Shown: piece after piece, positions 61,773-64,000 of the stretch
How the letters are laid out: each line of letters opens with the position of its first letter
Position numbering within the stretch: the first letter of the stretch is position 1
Source: Mariniphaga anaerophila
Lineage (GTDB): Bacteria > Bacteroidota > Bacteroidia > Bacteroidales > Prolixibacteraceae
NCBI RefSeq assembly: GCF_900129025.1
Contig: NZ_FQUM01000002.1
Coordinates: 124,001-188,000 of the forward strand
DNA length: 64,000 bases
Direction of reading: 5' to 3'
Notes under the pieces: generated by a model
What the model saw: only the letters and a program-made list of their open reading frames with translations
Database searches by the model: none
What the model was told of the DNA's origin: nothing
Program-made: the position numbers and the translations under genes

Positions 61773-63251
61773 CTACTTTTTCTTTTTTATTTTTTCGAAA
61801 ATGAATTTCAATATGTTCATGTTCATTTTATGCTTAAGCTCGTAGTTTATCCAAAATGCATGTGCCAGCAGCAAGATAATGCCTAAAATAATACTCCCTG
61901 CATTAGGAAAAATATTCGAGAACAAGAATGCCAAGCCGATAAATGCATAAGAAATACCAATAATTTTTTTTAATAGGGCTGAGAACTTAAATTGATAAAT
62001 GTATTTGCAGGCAATTAAACTCATTAGAAAATAAGCGATATACCCAATAAAATAATTAATTCCCAATCCATCAAATCCAAACATATTAGAGAATAGTATT
62101 AAAAGGAAATATTCTCCTATCCAGAATACAGCCTGAATCGTTATATAAATTATCGCCTTTCCCCTCACCATTATAGCATACGAGAATGGGAACGCAAGTA
62201 CCCTTAAACTTACACCCAATACTTGCCAACGAATAATATTTGTACCTGCTATAAATTCGGAAGAATACAATACATTCATTATAATTGGTGAAAATATAAG
62301 AATTCCGACCACTCCAATACTGGCAATCAGCATTCCTAATTCCATTTGTTCATTTATTAATTTTCTTATCTGAAAATTATTGTCTGCAACTTTCATTAGC
62401 CGGGGCATTAAATCGACTCCCATTGCTGTTAATATTGTACCAACATAAATATTTGAAATTGTCCAGCTTGCCTGGTATATTCCCACTGTTTCAATATCAA
62501 AATACTTGGTTAAGAATATTCTTGATAATAATGTCATTATTGTTGCTACAATGCCAGCTATGCTAAATGCTAACCCAATTTCAAGTAGTTGTTTTAACTC
62601 TTTTTTTGCTTCGTTGATAGTTGGTATCAGCACTTTAATATTCATTTTTTTTACAAACCATCCGGTTGTAATTGCAGCAATTAACGGTATTGCTAAAACA
62701 TACCAAGCTATTCCCTGAATGTTAAAAAGATAAACACATAATATCGCTATAAGTGAACCTGCTATTGCTCCAATAATCTGACTTATGGCGAGTTCTTTTA
62801 TATACCGAAACCCATTTAATATGGCATATTGTCCTCTAGATATTCCATGAAAAAGAATGGCAAATGATACTATTTTAATTCCTGTTGTATATTTATTCGT
62901 TTCAAAAATAAATTCACTGATTTGTTCCGATAAAATAAAGGATAATGCGGTAAAAAGGATACTTAATATAAGAATTGAGTATTTTAGAATAAAAATAGTT
63001 TTTGCGACAACTTCCTTTTGCTCTGCATTTTGGGCGATTTGTCTTACTCCACTTTGATCAAGACCTAACAACGATATTTTGGTGGCCATGTCAATGTAGT
63101 TTTTGTAGAGTCCCCAGATTCCAACTCCTTGTGTTCCTACAATGATAGCCAATACTTTGTTGCGTATTAAACCAAATACCATCTGGAAAATTTGCACAAA
63201 TCCAATTAATCCAGTGGTTTTAACAATTGTTTTATATGAATTATTACTCAC
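61773..63251 (-). CDS. Wzx-type polysaccharide flippase
   Basis: A protein of 492 residues with about fourteen membrane helices, belonging to the MATE-like/MOP polysaccharide transporters. The N-terminus KTTGLIGFVQIFQMVFGLIR and VGTQGVGIWGLYKNYIDMAT are typical of O-antigen translocases. It flips the lipid-linked repeat unit. One nt separates it from the iron-sulfur protein gene. Confidence 0.92.
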   Translation of the reverse strand: MSNNSYKTIVKTTGLIGFVQIFQMVFGLIRNKVLAIIVGTQGVGIWGLYKNYIDMATKISLLGLDQSGVRQIAQNAEQKEVVAKTIFILKYSILILSILFTALSFILSEQISEFIFETNKYTTGIKIVSFAILFHGISRGQYAILNGFRYIKELAISQIIGAIAGSLIAILCVYLFNIQGIAWYVLAIPLIAAITTGWFVKKMNIKVLIPTINEAKKELKQLLEIGLAFSIAGIVATIMTLLSRIFLTKYFDIETVGIYQASWTISNIYVGTILTAMGVDLMPRLMKVADNNFQIRKLINEQMELGMLIASIGVVGILIFSPIIMNVLYSSEFIAGTNIIRWQVLGVSLRVLAFPFSYAIMVRGKAIIYITIQAVFWIGEYFLLILFSNMFGFDGLGINYFIGYIAYFLMSLIACKYIYQFKFSALLKKIIGISYAFIGLAFLFSNIFPNAGSIILGIILLLAHAFWINYELKHKMNMNILKFIFEKIKKKK

Positions 63252-63255
63252 TCGT

Positions 63256-63819
63256 TTATACCTTGTTTAAAATGTATCCGGAGGAACCTTTGTATGAAAT
63301 TATTTTTGCCGGAATTCCAACGGCTACGGCATTATCGGGTATGTCTTTTGTAACTACTGCATTGGCTCCAATGGCTACATTATTACCAATAACAACTTTT
63401 CCTACAATTTTTGCTCCAGGCCCTATGTAAACACTTTCGCCAATTATTGCCGCACCTTTTTTGGAACCTCTGCTGGCCATTCCAATTGTAACTCCTTGCG
63501 ATATATTGACATTTTTTCTAATAATTGCACGTGGCGATATTATAATGGTTGAAAAATGGCCAATATAAAATCCTTCTCCAATTTCAGTAGAATAAGTAAT
63601 GTCGATGCCGTATTTATAGGAATAGTGTCGTAGTCTTAATCGACAATAGACAAATAAAGGAAGGTGTTTCTTTTTTTTTGCAAAGGTTTTTGTAGTTCGG
63701 AACCAAAACATATATCTAAAACCAGGTATTGAAAAATAGGCTTTTAAGTATTTAGTAAATGATCTGTTTTGCCCAATGTGTCTGGTTAAATCATTTTGAA
63801 TGGATTTTAACATAGTCAT
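63256..63819 (-). CDS. serine acetyltransferase-like sugar O-acetyltransferase
   Basis: A protein of 187 residues with a helical N-terminus (NDLTRHIGQNRSFTKYLKAY) and a left-handed beta-helix of the CysE type (IGEGFYIGHFSTIIISPRAI, SQGVTIGMASRGSKKGAAII, IGPGAKIVGKVVIGNNVAIG). In this setting it is more likely to acetylate a sugar than serine. A second ATG 6 nt in is possible. First recognisable gene of the operon in this window; upstream genes may lie beyond the edge. Confidence 0.88.
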   Translation of the reverse strand: MTMLKSIQNDLTRHIGQNRSFTKYLKAYFSIPGFRYMFWFRTTKTFAKKKKHLPLFVYCRLRLRHYSYKYGIDITYSTEIGEGFYIGHFSTIIISPRAIIRKNVNISQGVTIGMASRGSKKGAAIIGESVYIGPGAKIVGKVVIGNNVAIGANAVVTKDIPDNAVAVGIPAKIISYKGSSGYILNKV

Positions 63820-64000
63820 TTCATGTGTATTACTATTTGGAAAGACTTATTCTGTAATGATAACTTCCAAAGTTTCTTTATATTGATAATCACGAATATT
63901 ACTTATTATTTTTTTGCTTCGATAATCTTCCATGATGCCATCCATAAACCTTGTCCATGGCTTCATAATTGCCTGTTATTCAGCGTTGGCTCAGATTTGT

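Noticed and set aside
63847-63966. Minus-strand frame of 39 codons (MKPWTRFMDGIMEDYRSKKI at its start) upstream of the first acyltransferase.
   Set aside because: Too short to judge, unrecognised, and closed by an in-frame stop just upstream; could be a remnant of an upstream gene.

Overview
The window is from a member of the Bacteroidota. The signs are promoters with TTG and TAnnTTTG boxes, almost no Shine-Dalgarno sequences, many lipoproteins with an S/A/G-C lipobox, and families I associate mainly with this phylum (DUF4954, DUF4301, DUF6340-like proteins, LVIVD-repeat lipoproteins, an ECF sigma factor paired with a barrel protein). A marine or anaerobic Marinilabiliales/Prolixibacteraceae-type genome fits best; that placement is inference.

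Region 1 (1-7.2 kb): the end of a LytTR-domain protein, a lipoprotein, two paralogous lipoprotein serpins, then divergently an ECF sigma factor and a membrane-anchored barrel protein. A spaced motif, GCAACC-N16-C(A/T)TCT(A/T), lies in front of the serpins, the sigma factor, a damaged LVIVD-repeat gene and, 34 kb away, a lipoprotein gene at 37.6 kb. It looks like the promoter of one ECF regulon made largely of secreted proteins.

Region 2 (7.2-46 kb): mostly household and envelope genes. They include a four-gene run of one VWA membrane protein and three paralogous lipoproteins, a WecA-like transferase, a DUF368-aroE-phosphatase operon, a fused PlsC/GNAT lipid acyltransferase, YgiQ and YhcC-type radical SAM proteins, a TPR protein, a 1420-residue AsmA-like protein, transporters, a Mn-type superoxide dismutase, and a DUF4954-glmS pair.

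Region 3 (46.2-53.5 kb): a mobile, repeat-rich zone. A tyrosine recombinase is followed by a long imperfect palindrome, a DUF1778/GNAT toxin-antitoxin pair flanked by inverted repeats, and a second hairpin, together resembling an integron-like cassette or an invertible segment. Next come wecB, nine copies of a ~209-bp structured repeat, a DUF433/DUF5615 pair whose toxin gene is frameshifted, and an orphan gene with a strong terminator.

Region 4 (53.5-64 kb): an AT-rich surface-polysaccharide operon, all on the minus strand. It encodes two acyltransferases, a flippase, an FrhB-like iron-sulfur protein with a pyruvyl transferase, a polymerase, two GT4 glycosyltransferases, a PaaK/CapK-like ligase and a TagA/WecG glycosyltransferase. 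With wecB it probably builds an acylated and pyruvylated glycan. No rRNA, tRNA or CRISPR array was seen.
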